Assembly: GCA_002368665.1 (NCBI GenBank)
Contig: DFEK01000013.1
Span: 62,001-126,000 of the forward strand
DNA from: Lachnospiraceae bacterium UBA3804
Lineage (GTDB): Bacteria > Bacillota > Clostridia > Lachnospirales > Lachnospiraceae
Direction of reading: 5' to 3'
DNA: 64,000 bases
Both the position numbers and the translations under genes were made by a program. The notes beneath the pieces were generated by a model that had not been told where the DNA came from, did not search any database, and worked only from the letters and a program-made list of their open reading frames with translations. This document shows, one piece after another, positions 7,890-15,525 of the stretch; the stretch's first letter is position 1, and each line of letters starts with the position of its first letter.

Positions 7890-8543
7890 ATGGAACCCAT
7901 AATCAAGGGCATAGCGAAAATTATATATGTGATTGCCGTACCGATCTTAAGGATAATCTATCCGACGAGGATGATCTGGGAAGACAAGGAGGCAACCAGG
8001 GCGGTATTAAAGAAGTCCTGCTTAATCTACTCCAACCATACCGGTTATTCGGACGGATTGTTCATGACAAGCCTTTTAACGAGTTATAATGTTTACATTT
8101 TTGTTGGCAGAGACTGGTATGAGAAGAAACCGTTAAACTGGTTGTTCCGTAATTTGCGTTACATTCCCATTGACCGTCAGCAGATGGACACTTCCTGGAT
8201 TTATAAGGGAATGGAAACACTCGAAAAGGGCAGAAGCATTTATTTCTTCCCGGAAGGACATACCAGCAAAGACGGAAAGATGCTGGATTTCAAACCCGGA
8301 TTTCTGATGCTGGCCAAGCAGTCCGGAGCGCCTCTTGTTCCGATCTGCATCGACAATAAAATGAAACCCTTCCATTTGACGCGCATCATCATCGGGAAAC
8401 CCGAACGGCCGAACTTAAGAGAAGAAGGACGCCCGAGTGCTGTTTTAAAGAAGCATGCACTGAATTGCAAAAAATCCGTAGTGGCACTGAAACGCAAATA
8501 CGGGAATCCGAAATACGCTACGGAAGATTTACAGAATTATTAA
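7890..8543 (+). CDS. Lysophospholipid/1-acyl-glycerol-3-phosphate acyltransferase family protein
   Basis: 217 residues with PlsC/LPLAT motifs: block I NHTGYSDG (H-x4-D catalytic pair) near residue 50, a YIPIDR-like block II, block III FFPEGHTSKDG, and block IV LVPICI. An N-terminal hydrophobic stretch (IAKIIYVIAVPILRIIYP) can anchor it at the membrane. Members transfer acyl groups from acyl-ACP or acyl-CoA to glycerolipids. Its position directly before acp suggests acyl-ACP as donor. It could be housekeeping PlsC or a specialised acyltransferase; the sequence does not decide. Confidence 0.88.
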   Translation: MEPIIKGIAKIIYVIAVPILRIIYPTRMIWEDKEATRAVLKKSCLIYSNHTGYSDGLFMTSLLTSYNVYIFVGRDWYEKKPLNWLFRNLRYIPIDRQQMDTSWIYKGMETLEKGRSIYFFPEGHTSKDGKMLDFKPGFLMLAKQSGAPLVPICIDNKMKPFHLTRIIIGKPERPNLREEGRPSAVLKKHALNCKKSVVALKRKYGNPKYATEDLQNY

Positions 8544-8619
8544 GATATTTCGCCGTATTTACGGATGAAATCAATATAGTAACCTAACAACCAAATTCAA
8601 GAAAAGGATGGTATGTAAA

Positions 8620-8871
8620 ATGAACGAAAAAGAACTTCAGGTAGCAGAAAAGATCAAAGGAATGCTTGTAGAGAACTTAAGAATTCCCGAAGAAGAGCTG
8701 GATTATGAAATCGCTTTATTCGGCGACGGAATCGGACTTGACTCCGTAGATTCCCTTGAGATCATCTCCTGCATCGACAGCGAGTTTGGTGTTGCCATGA
8801 CCGGTGTTGGCAAAGAGCATTTCTTCAACATCACCGCTTTGACGAAGTATGTTGTTGAACACATGGAATAG
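8620..8871 (+). CDS. acpP: Acyl carrier protein
   Basis: 83 residues. The 4'-phosphopantetheine attachment serine is Ser42 in GLDSVDSLEI. The flanking acidic four-helix pattern is typical, although FGDGIGLDSVDSLE differs from the FGADSLDSLD of standard AcpP. I chose ATG 8620, with AAAAGGATGG 9-12 bases upstream; the earlier in-frame ATG 8608 overlaps that site. It carries acyl chains for the ketosynthase, FabG and FabZ encoded next. Confidence 0.9.
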   Translation: MNEKELQVAEKIKGMLVENLRIPEEELDYEIALFGDGIGLDSVDSLEIISCIDSEFGVAMTGVGKEHFFNITALTKYVVEHME

Positions 8872-8877
8872 TTACGA

Positions 8878-9007
8878 GCAATGCACAGCTGTGACAATGG
8901 ACAATGGGTGCAAGCTTGCTTGCAATCCGTTGGACAGTGTCACAACTGTATACTGCGACAGCAGTCCACGAAATGAACGCGAGGCGTTTATGAGTGGAAA
9001 GCATTGC
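8878..9007 (+). other. Multi-branched structured intergenic element
   Basis: The gap between acp and the ketosynthase folds by eye into a closed multi-branch shape. The outer stem is GCAATGC (8878-8884) with GCATTGC (9001-9007). A long arm (8885-8949) pairs about 25-29 bases, including G-U pairs, around AAGCTTGCTT. A short hairpin is ACTGC/GCAGT (8952-8956/8961-8965). A third arm has CCAC/GTGG (8966-8969/8994-8997) with AACGC/GCGTT inside. It contains no good ORF. It could be a cis-regulatory RNA, a processing site or a copy of a repetitive palindromic element. Confidence 0.5.
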
Positions 9008-9038
9008 GAGAAAAAAATATTAAGGAGTATAGGATAAG

Positions 9039-11414
9039 ATGGAGAGAAAGTTAAACACCAGATGCGTTGTTACCGGACTCGGTATGGTTAACGCCATCGG
9101 ATCAAACGTTGAAGAATGTTGGAACAATGCCCTTGCGGGAAAGAGCGGTATCGATCATGTCAAGAGCGTAAATGCAGATAACTGCTATGCGAACTTGGGC
9201 GCTGAGATTGATTTTGCACTTCCGGAAAACAAGGACGTTGACAGAGTTTCCGTACTTTGCTTAAAAGCATCCAAGGAAGCTTTTCAGGATTCGAAAATTG
9301 AAGGAAGCATTCAGGATGCGACCAGATTCGGTGTCATTATGGGAAGCTGTGTCGGTGGTGTTGTCAGCATCGAGGAATACATTACGAACGGAGAAAAGAC
9401 CGAAGACATCAACAAGATGACGATTTCCCCGATTGCCAACAATGTCGCAACGAAGTTTGGTGCCAAAGGTGTGATCACGAATGTCGGTAATGCCTGCGCA
9501 GCAGGTGCGATTTCCGTTGCATATGCCTGCGAACTGATTCGTGCGGGTGTTGCGGATGCATTTATTGTAGGTGGTGCAGATGCGTTTGCTTCCGTACCTT
9601 TTGCCGGATTCCATGCACTTCATGCACTTTCCGAGAATCCCTGTTCTCCGTTTAACCATTCCAACGGTATTACACTTGGCGAAGGTGCCGGTGCAATGAT
9701 CGTGGAATCCTATGAACATGCAAAGAACAGAGGAGCAAAGATTTACTGTGACGTTCTTGCCGCAGGAATCAGCTCCGATGCACATCATATTACAGCACCC
9801 CGTCCCGACGGAATCGGACAGATGTATGCCATCAACCGTGCAATTGATATGTCCGGTATTTCCAAATCCGATATCGGCTATGTGAATGCACACGGTACCG
9901 GAACCGCAAAGAATGACGAAGCGGAATTTTTATCCCTGCATACCGTATTTGACAATTCCGGTGCAGACTTATCCGTAAGTTCCGTAAAGGCCATGGTAGG
10001 ACATTGTCTGGGTGCCGCAGGTGCCATTGAAGCGGTTTACTCCATCAAGGCTTTGACCGAGGGCAAGATTCCTCCCACCATCGGATACTCCGCAGAGGAT
10101 CTGGATGTCTTAAAAGAAAAAGCCGGAGAAATCGATTTTATGCCCAATACCGCAAGAGAAAAAGAGTTAAAAGCGGTTATGTCCAATAACTTCGCATTCG
10201 GCGGAAGCAATGCCAGCGTGATCTTTGCCAAGGATGTCGGAGAAGTACAGGAGATGGAAAGTGACGGAGATGTTTATATTACCGGTCTCGGTATCGTATC
10301 TCCTTTGGGAAACGGCGTAGAGAATTATGTAAACCAAATTAAGAACGGTGCAAAAGTAGAAGGCAATTCCGCGAAAGCAGAAGTCGGTAAAGAGGATTTC
10401 GATAAATTCGATATTAAAATGGCCTTCTTCCGTAAGCTCGATAAGTTCAGCTTAATCCAGGTGGTTTCCGGTCTGGAAGCATTGAAAGAAGCAGGCATTG
10501 TCCTTGAAGAAGGAAAGGAAGAGGACTACGGTATGATCATCGGTACCGGAGACGGCCCTCTTACCACCGTATATGAATTTGAAGATCATATTGCCAAAGA
10601 AGGAAACGAGAACGGTTCCGCGTTCAACTTCCCGAATACCGTATACAATGCAGCCGGCGGATATTTATCCATCAAGACCGGTCTTCGCGGATACAATGTT
10701 ACCGTAACGAACGGAAGCCAGTCCGGTCTTCAGAGCGTTGCGTATGCATTCCATGAGATCCGCCAGAACCGAGCACAGGGTATGCTTGCAACCGGTACGG
10801 ACGAGAATTCCGCAGTAATGGAGAAGCTTTACAGCCAGCTTGGCCTTATGGCAGCTTCCGATGCCAAACTTTACGGTGGCAGCGGAATGACTCTTTCCGA
10901 CGGCTCCGTATCCGTAGCACTTGAAAATGCGGCTTCCGCTGCAAAACATGGCGGAAAGAAATATGCCAAAGTAACCGGTTACGGTATGACACATGAAGGC
11001 GTGAAATACGGTACCGTGGCAGGATCCGAAGCGGGACTTAAGAGTGCGGTAGAGAAAGCACTTGCCATGGCGGGAATTGCCGCATCCGATGTGGATGCCG
11101 TATTCGGTCTCGGCAACGGCGTAAAAGAGTATGACGATATCGAAATCGCCGTAAACAAAGAACTCTTCGGCGGAAAGGTTCCCGTACATAACGTAAGAAG
11201 CTATGTCGGTGAAGCAAGATCCGCGGCAGCTACATTAAGTGTGGCACATGCGGCATTGACACTTTCCGGAGATCTGCCGAAAGAGCAGAAAGCATTCTTC
11301 TTTGAAAACGGCGTGGAAGAAAAGGCAGTGGATACTTCCGCATACAAGAATATCCTGGTAGTGGCAGTCGGTGTCGGCGGAAGCTACAGCGCGGTTGTTT
11401 TACAGAAAGCCTAA
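9039..11414 (+). CDS. Tandem beta-ketoacyl-ACP synthase: active FabF-type domain fused to inactive KS (chain-length-factor-like) domain
   Basis: 791 residues, about twice the length of FabF. Residues 1-400 form a complete KAS II domain, with Cys153 in NACAAG, His285 in HGTGT and His322 in GHCLGAAG. Residues about 411-790 restart with VYITGLGIVSPLGNGVENY and are again a thiolase-fold KS, but every catalytic position has changed. The Cys site reads NGSQSG (Gln561), HGTGT reads LGNGV (Leu691 for His), and the second His is Glu725 in YVGEARSAA. A Cys-to-Gln change is the hallmark of KS-beta/CLF subunits and KSQ domains; in those systems the two KS chains are usually separate. The domain boundary is a short EVQEMESDGD linker. 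It condenses malonyl-ACP with growing chains; the pseudo-domain may set chain length or stabilise the pair (inference). Confidence 0.9.
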   Translation: MERKLNTRCVVTGLGMVNAIGSNVEECWNNALAGKSGIDHVKSVNADNCYANLGAEIDFALPENKDVDRVSVLCLKASKEAFQDSKIEGSIQDATRFGVIMGSCVGGVVSIEEYITNGEKTEDINKMTISPIANNVATKFGAKGVITNVGNACAAGAISVAYACELIRAGVADAFIVGGADAFASVPFAGFHALHALSENPCSPFNHSNGITLGEGAGAMIVESYEHAKNRGAKIYCDVLAAGISSDAHHITAPRPDGIGQMYAINRAIDMSGISKSDIGYVNAHGTGTAKNDEAEFLSLHTVFDNSGADLSVSSVKAMVGHCLGAAGAIEAVYSIKALTEGKIPPTIGYSAEDLDVLKEKAGEIDFMPNTAREKELKAVMSNNFAFGGSNASVIFAKDVGEVQEMESDGDVYITGLGIVSPLGNGVENYVNQIKNGAKVEGNSAKAEVGKEDFDKFDIKMAFFRKLDKFSLIQVVSGLEALKEAGIVLEEGKEEDYGMIIGTGDGPLTTVYEFEDHIAKEGNENGSAFNFPNTVYNAAGGYLSIKTGLRGYNVTVTNGSQSGLQSVAYAFHEIRQNRAQGMLATGTDENSAVMEKLYSQLGLMAASDAKLYGGSGMTLSDGSVSVALENAASAAKHGGKKYAKVTGYGMTHEGVKYGTVAGSEAGLKSAVEKALAMAGIAASDVDAVFGLGNGVKEYDDIEIAVNKELFGGKVPVHNVRSYVGEARSAAATLSVAHAALTLSGDLPKEQKAFFFENGVEEKAVDTSAYKNILVVAVGVGGSYSAVVLQKA

Positions 11415-11416
11415 TG

Positions 11417-11470
11417 GTTTACATAACGAACGATAGTTAACATAACACCATAACAATATAGTTTACATAA
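11417..11470 (+). promoter_or_regulatory. Cluster of three GTTTACATAA-type direct repeats
   Basis: Between the ketosynthase and fabG: GTTTACATAA at 11417-11426 and 11461-11470, and GTTAACATAA at 11436-11445, all in the same orientation. Spacings are 19 and 25 bases. They may be operator sites. The same 10-mer recurs at ten other places in the window. Confidence 0.4.
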
Positions 11471-11487
11471 TATTACAGGGAGACATC

Positions 11488-12237
11488 ATGGAAACAACGA
11501 ATGAAATCAAAGTGGCACTGGTTACCGGTGCATCCAGAGGAATCGGAAGAGCCTGTGCAATTGCATTGGGGAAGGCCGGTTTTACCGTAGCGGTCAATTA
11601 TAATTCCAACGAAGCCGCAGCAGATGAAGTGGTTAACATAATCAAAGAAGCCGGTTCGGATGCCATGAAGGTAAAAGCGAATGTTGCCGACTTAAACGAA
11701 GTAAAGGCAATGATGAGAGAAGTGACCAAGACTTACGGAAGACTGGATGTTTTGGTTAACAATGCGGGTATCGTACAGGATGAATTCGTACTGATGATGA
11801 CTCCGGATACCATTGACAAATGTCTCGACTTAAACATCAAAGGCTATTTATACTGCTCCCAGCAGGCAGCACTGAAGATGTTTTCCAAGAAAAAAGGCTG
11901 CATCATCAACATGTCTTCGGTAAGCTCCAAGCTTGCGGTTCCGGGACAGAGTGTATATTCCTCCACCAAGGGAGCCGTGAATTCCATGACACAGACCATG
12001 GCAAAGGAACTTGCACCTTACGGAATCCGCGTCAATGCAGTGGCTCCCGGATTTATTGCAACCGATATGGTGGACAAGCTTCCGGAAGACAAGAAAGCGC
12101 AGTATATCGACGAGATCCCCTTAAAGCGTTTCGGACGCCCCGAGGAAATCGGTGATGTGGTAGCCATGCTTGCATCCGATGCATGCTCCTATTTAACCGG
12201 TCAGGTCATTGTGCTTGACGGCGGTTTGAGTCTGTAA
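11488..12237 (+). CDS. fabG: 3-oxoacyl-ACP reductase
   Basis: 249 residues, short-chain dehydrogenase. The NADPH-binding TGASRGIGRA is at residues about 12-21 and NNAG at about 91-94. The Ser-Tyr-Lys catalytic set lies in NMSSVSSKL and VYSSTKGAV, and the end is LTGQVIVLDGGLSL, as in FabG. It reduces 3-ketoacyl-ACP made by the preceding ketosynthase. The repeat cluster 11417-11470 lies just upstream and GGGAGA precedes ATG 11488. The standard length and motifs leave little doubt about enzyme class; FabG-like ketoreductases also serve type II polyketide pathways. Confidence 0.93.
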   Translation: METTNEIKVALVTGASRGIGRACAIALGKAGFTVAVNYNSNEAAADEVVNIIKEAGSDAMKVKANVADLNEVKAMMREVTKTYGRLDVLVNNAGIVQDEFVLMMTPDTIDKCLDLNIKGYLYCSQQAALKMFSKKKGCIINMSSVSSKLAVPGQSVYSSTKGAVNSMTQTMAKELAPYGIRVNAVAPGFIATDMVDKLPEDKKAQYIDEIPLKRFGRPEEIGDVVAMLASDACSYLTGQVIVLDGGLSL

Positions 12238-12250
12238 GGAGGGTGCTGCC

Positions 12251-12694
12251 ATGATGAATATCAATGAAGTCCAGAAAAGAATCAAACAGCGTCCGCCTTT
12301 CCAGATGATCGAGAAGATCGAAGAGATCCGCGGCGGCGAATATGCAAAGGGAATCAAAAATGTTTCCATTAACGAGCCGTATTTCATGGGCCATTTTCCC
12401 GATGCACCGATCATGCCGGGTGTTCTGATCGTGGAAGCCTGCGCACAGCTTTGCTCGGTTACCATCGAATCCGACGGAACGGATGAAAGCAAAATCTGGG
12501 TGCTTTTGAAAGTGGATGAGTTTAAATTCGTCAAACCGGTCATTCCTGGAGATACCTTAAGCATTGAAGTAACCAAGGAATCCGGCGGCGCGGGACTGAT
12601 CAAGTTCGAAGCCAAAGTTACCGTGGACGGCAATTTAAGAGCCAAAGGAAGACTTGCATTCTGTGCAGTGGATAAAGATACCATTTATGCGTAA
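12251..12694 (+). CDS. fabZ: 3-hydroxyacyl-ACP dehydratase
   Basis: 147 residues, hot-dog fold. The family signature HFPDAPIMPGVLIVEACAQL contains the catalytic His and Glu. RPPFQMIEKIEEI at the start matches FabZ. AAGGAGGG lies about 8 bases before the ATG pair 12251/12254. It follows fabG by 13 bases. It dehydrates 3-hydroxyacyl-ACP to trans-2-enoyl-ACP; no enoyl reductase gene follows in this operon. Confidence 0.94.
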   Translation: MMNINEVQKRIKQRPPFQMIEKIEEIRGGEYAKGIKNVSINEPYFMGHFPDAPIMPGVLIVEACAQLCSVTIESDGTDESKIWVLLKVDEFKFVKPVIPGDTLSIEVTKESGGAGLIKFEAKVTVDGNLRAKGRLAFCAVDKDTIYA

Positions 12695-12712
12695 TTAAAG
12701 GGGGATTTGAAG

Positions 12713-12817
12713 ATGACAGTGATTACGATTTCGAAAGAGAAAAAAGCCGTTGTAAACAACAATAATGGAAAAGAAAAAAAGCATACGACAGTGATCCGTC
12801 TGTCGAAAAAAGCGTAA
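12713..12817 (+). CDS. Small basic ORF between fabZ and fabD
   Basis: A 34-residue ORF, too short for most callers. AAAGGGGGA lies 7-8 bases before ATG 12713, better than many Shine-Dalgarno sites here. The gap of 18 bases each side matches operon spacing. The peptide has an internal echo: TVITISKEKK near the N-terminus and TVIRLSKKA at the C-terminus, separated by an Asn-rich middle. It is strongly basic. I do not recognise a family. It could be a genuine small protein, a translational coupler, or chance. Confidence 0.5.
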   Translation: MTVITISKEKKAVVNNNNGKEKKHTTVIRLSKKA

Positions 12818-12835
12818 TTTCGAAAGGACAGAAAA

Positions 12836-13798
12836 ATGGGCAAAAGAGTATTACTGTTTCCGGGACAGGGATCCCAGTACATCGGTATGGGAAAAGAGTT
12901 CTATGATGCCTTCCCAGAAGCAAAGGAAGTGTTTGATCTTTCATCGAAGGTAACAGGTCTTGATATCGCGGGAATGTGTTTTGAAGAAAACGATAAAATC
13001 AACATTACCGAGTATACGCAGATCTGCATGCTGACTGAGGAACTTGCACTTTTTCAGGTGTTAAAAGCAAAGGGCTTCACCTTTGACGTTTGTGCCGGCT
13101 TATCGCTCGGCGAATATGCAGCGGTTGTGGCAAGCGGTGCCATGAGCATGGAAGATGCGTTTAAGGTTGTCAGAAACCGCGGAATTTTCATGCAGGAAGC
13201 CGTTCCCGTAGGCGGAGCCATGAATGCCGTAATCGGCCTGGATCCCGAAGTAATCGAAGAGGTTTGTGCAGATGTGCAGGCTAAGGGAGAAGAAGAGGGC
13301 GCATCCGCAAACTTCCCCACAGGACTTCCGTATGTGGTATCCGTAGCCAATTACAATAATCCGAAGCAGACGGTTATTACCGGACGCAAGGACGCCGTGG
13401 AAGCGGCAGCTTCCGTATTGGCCGAAAAAGGCGCTTTGAAATGTGTTCCCTTAAATGTATCGGGTCCGTTCCATTCAAAGCTTCTTGAGGGTGCAGGAGA
13501 GAAATTAAAGGGTGTTCTGGACGAAGTTGAGTTAAGTGATGTGCAGATTCCTTATATTGCCAATACAACAGCAGATTATGTAAACCAAAAAGACATTATC
13601 AAAGACCTCCTGGTTCGCCAGGTTTCTTCCTCCGTTCGTTTTACGCAGACTATTGAACTGCTCGTGAAAGACGGTGCGGACGAATTCGTGGAAGTAGGTC
13701 CCGGACATACCCTGACCGGATTTGTGAAAAAGATCGACCGTTCCTTAAAGACGGCCAATATTGATACCAAGGAAGATTTTGACAAATACTTTGCATAA
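12836..13798 (+). CDS. fabD: Malonyl-CoA:ACP transacylase
   Basis: 320 residues. It begins FPGQGSQYIGMGKEF as in FabD. The nucleophile is in GLSLGEYAAV, where Leu replaces the His of the classic GHSxGE; this is tolerated in many clostridial FabDs. A second catalytic His is in GPFHSKLL, and VEVGPGHTLTGFVKKI closes the domain. It loads malonyl groups onto the ACP encoded at 8620. Length and spacing are normal. Confidence 0.93.
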   Translation: MGKRVLLFPGQGSQYIGMGKEFYDAFPEAKEVFDLSSKVTGLDIAGMCFEENDKINITEYTQICMLTEELALFQVLKAKGFTFDVCAGLSLGEYAAVVASGAMSMEDAFKVVRNRGIFMQEAVPVGGAMNAVIGLDPEVIEEVCADVQAKGEEEGASANFPTGLPYVVSVANYNNPKQTVITGRKDAVEAAASVLAEKGALKCVPLNVSGPFHSKLLEGAGEKLKGVLDEVELSDVQIPYIANTTADYVNQKDIIKDLLVRQVSSSVRFTQTIELLVKDGADEFVEVGPGHTLTGFVKKIDRSLKTANIDTKEDFDKYFA

Positions 13799-13813
13799 AT
13801 AGGTGGAAGTAAA

Positions 13814-15511
13814 ATGAAGATTTTACCGGTAGAGAAAGCAGAAGAAAAGAAAGAACAGGACGTCATCGTCTGTCCTTCCTGTAAAAGAGAACTGGATAAG
13901 CAGCTGGTCGTTATGCGCAGATATGTCTGCTACGAATGCGGCTACTATTTCCGTGTGCGTGCGAAGAACCGTATCCGTATGGTTGCGGACGAAGGTTCTT
14001 TTACAGCTTGGTTTGAAGAGGAGAGCACAACGAACCCCCTGGAATTTCCGGGCTATGAAGATAAAATAGCCGAGGTTAAGGAAAAGACGGGCTTAAGCGA
14101 AGGCGTATTGATCGGCGAATGTACCGTGGGCGGTGCAAAGACCGTTTTGGGTGTCATCGACTCCAGATTTTTAATGGGCAGCATGGGTCATGTTGTTGGT
14201 GAGAGAATCACCGCAGCCGTGGAACGCGCGACCGAAGAAAAACTGCCTGTGATTCTGTTTTGCTGCTCCGGCGGTGCAAGAATGCAGGAAGGTATCGTAT
14301 CTCTGATGCAGATGGCAAAGACCTCCGGTGCTTTCAAGAAACATTCGCAGGCCGGACTGCTTTACATCCCCGTTCTGACCGACCCGACCACCGGCGGCGT
14401 TACGGCATCTTTTGCAATGCTCGGTGATATTATTCTGGCTGAGCCGAAGGCTTTGATCGGATTTGCAGGTCCCCGAGTAATCGAGCAGACCATCGGACAG
14501 AAACTGCCCGAAGGGTTCCAGAGAGCCGAGTTTCAGTTAGAGCACGGTTTCGTGGATGCCATCGTAACCAGAGACAAATTGAAAGATACGCTCGAAGCAC
14601 TGTTAAAGAATTATTATGATTCTACGACAAATGTAGGTGAATTAAAATATGCATCCTTTGATCCCGCACATGACAAGGATATCCTGGATGCAACGGAACT
14701 GATGAAGGAGCGCGCGGCGAAAGCTCCGATCATGAAAGTCTGGGACAAGGTTACGGCGGCCAGACAGGTAACCAGACTCGGTGCGGAAGATTATATCCGT
14801 ACGATTTTTGAAAACTTTACCGAATTACATGGCGACCGCTATTTCAGAGACGATCCCGCCATCATTGGTGGTATTGCAAGACTCGACGGCCAGCCGGTTA
14901 CCGTAATCGGTGTCAATAAGGGTAAAGATGCGGCAGACTGTATCGCACACAATTACGGAATGCCTTCTCCGGAAGGATACCGCAAAGCAATCCGTCTGAT
15001 GAAGCAGGCTGAGAAATTCCATCGCCCGATCATTACATTTGTCAATACATCCGGTGCTTATCCCGGATTGGAAGCGGAACAGAACGGACAGGGCGAGGCG
15101 ATTGCCAGAAACTTATATGAAATGAGCGGACTTAAGGTTCCTCTTCTTGCCATCATGATCGGTGAAGGCGGAAGCGGCGGAGCGCTGGCTCTGGCCATGG
15201 GAAACGAAGTATGGATGCTGGAAAACGCAACATACTCGATCCTTTCACCCGAAGGCTTTGCTTCGATCCTTTGGAAGGACGGTTCCCGTGCGGAAGAAGC
15301 AGCCGAAGTCATGCGTATTACGGCGTCCGAACTGAAGCGCTTAAATGTGATTGAAGAAGTGATTCCCGAATACGGAATTGCGGATGCTCCCGCACTGACT
15401 TCCATCTGCAATTACATGAAGGCCAAGATGAAAGCCTTCTTAAAGCGAGAGTCCGCATTATCCGAAGAGGAGATCGTGGCAGAACGTTACAACAGATTCC
15501 GTAAGTTTTAA
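13814..15511 (+). CDS. accDA: Acetyl-CoA carboxylase carboxyltransferase, fused beta and alpha subunits
   Basis: 565 residues. Residues about 1-285 are AccD: a Cys4 zinc ribbon CPSCKREL...CYECGYYF (about 20-45), then SGGARMQEG and PTTGGVTASFAMLGD. Residues about 300-565 are AccA: AARQVTRLGAEDYI, FTELHGDRYFRDD, GEGGSGGALALAMGN. The pair forms malonyl-CoA from carboxybiotin-BCCP and acetyl-CoA. The subunits are separate in E. coli and B. subtilis. AccB (BCCP) and AccC are not in this window, so they must be supplied from another locus. Confidence 0.93.
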   Translation: MKILPVEKAEEKKEQDVIVCPSCKRELDKQLVVMRRYVCYECGYYFRVRAKNRIRMVADEGSFTAWFEEESTTNPLEFPGYEDKIAEVKEKTGLSEGVLIGECTVGGAKTVLGVIDSRFLMGSMGHVVGERITAAVERATEEKLPVILFCCSGGARMQEGIVSLMQMAKTSGAFKKHSQAGLLYIPVLTDPTTGGVTASFAMLGDIILAEPKALIGFAGPRVIEQTIGQKLPEGFQRAEFQLEHGFVDAIVTRDKLKDTLEALLKNYYDSTTNVGELKYASFDPAHDKDILDATELMKERAAKAPIMKVWDKVTAARQVTRLGAEDYIRTIFENFTELHGDRYFRDDPAIIGGIARLDGQPVTVIGVNKGKDAADCIAHNYGMPSPEGYRKAIRLMKQAEKFHRPIITFVNTSGAYPGLEAEQNGQGEAIARNLYEMSGLKVPLLAIMIGEGGSGGALALAMGNEVWMLENATYSILSPEGFASILWKDGSRAEEAAEVMRITASELKRLNVIEEVIPEYGIADAPALTSICNYMKAKMKAFLKRESALSEEEIVAERYNRFRKF

Positions 15512-15525
15512 GATAAGGGGTAGAA

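Noticed and set aside
8547..8571. Imperfect hairpin ATTTC-CCGT/ACGG-GAAAT between the acyltransferase and acp genes
   Set aside because: Short, interrupted and without a T run; could be chance.
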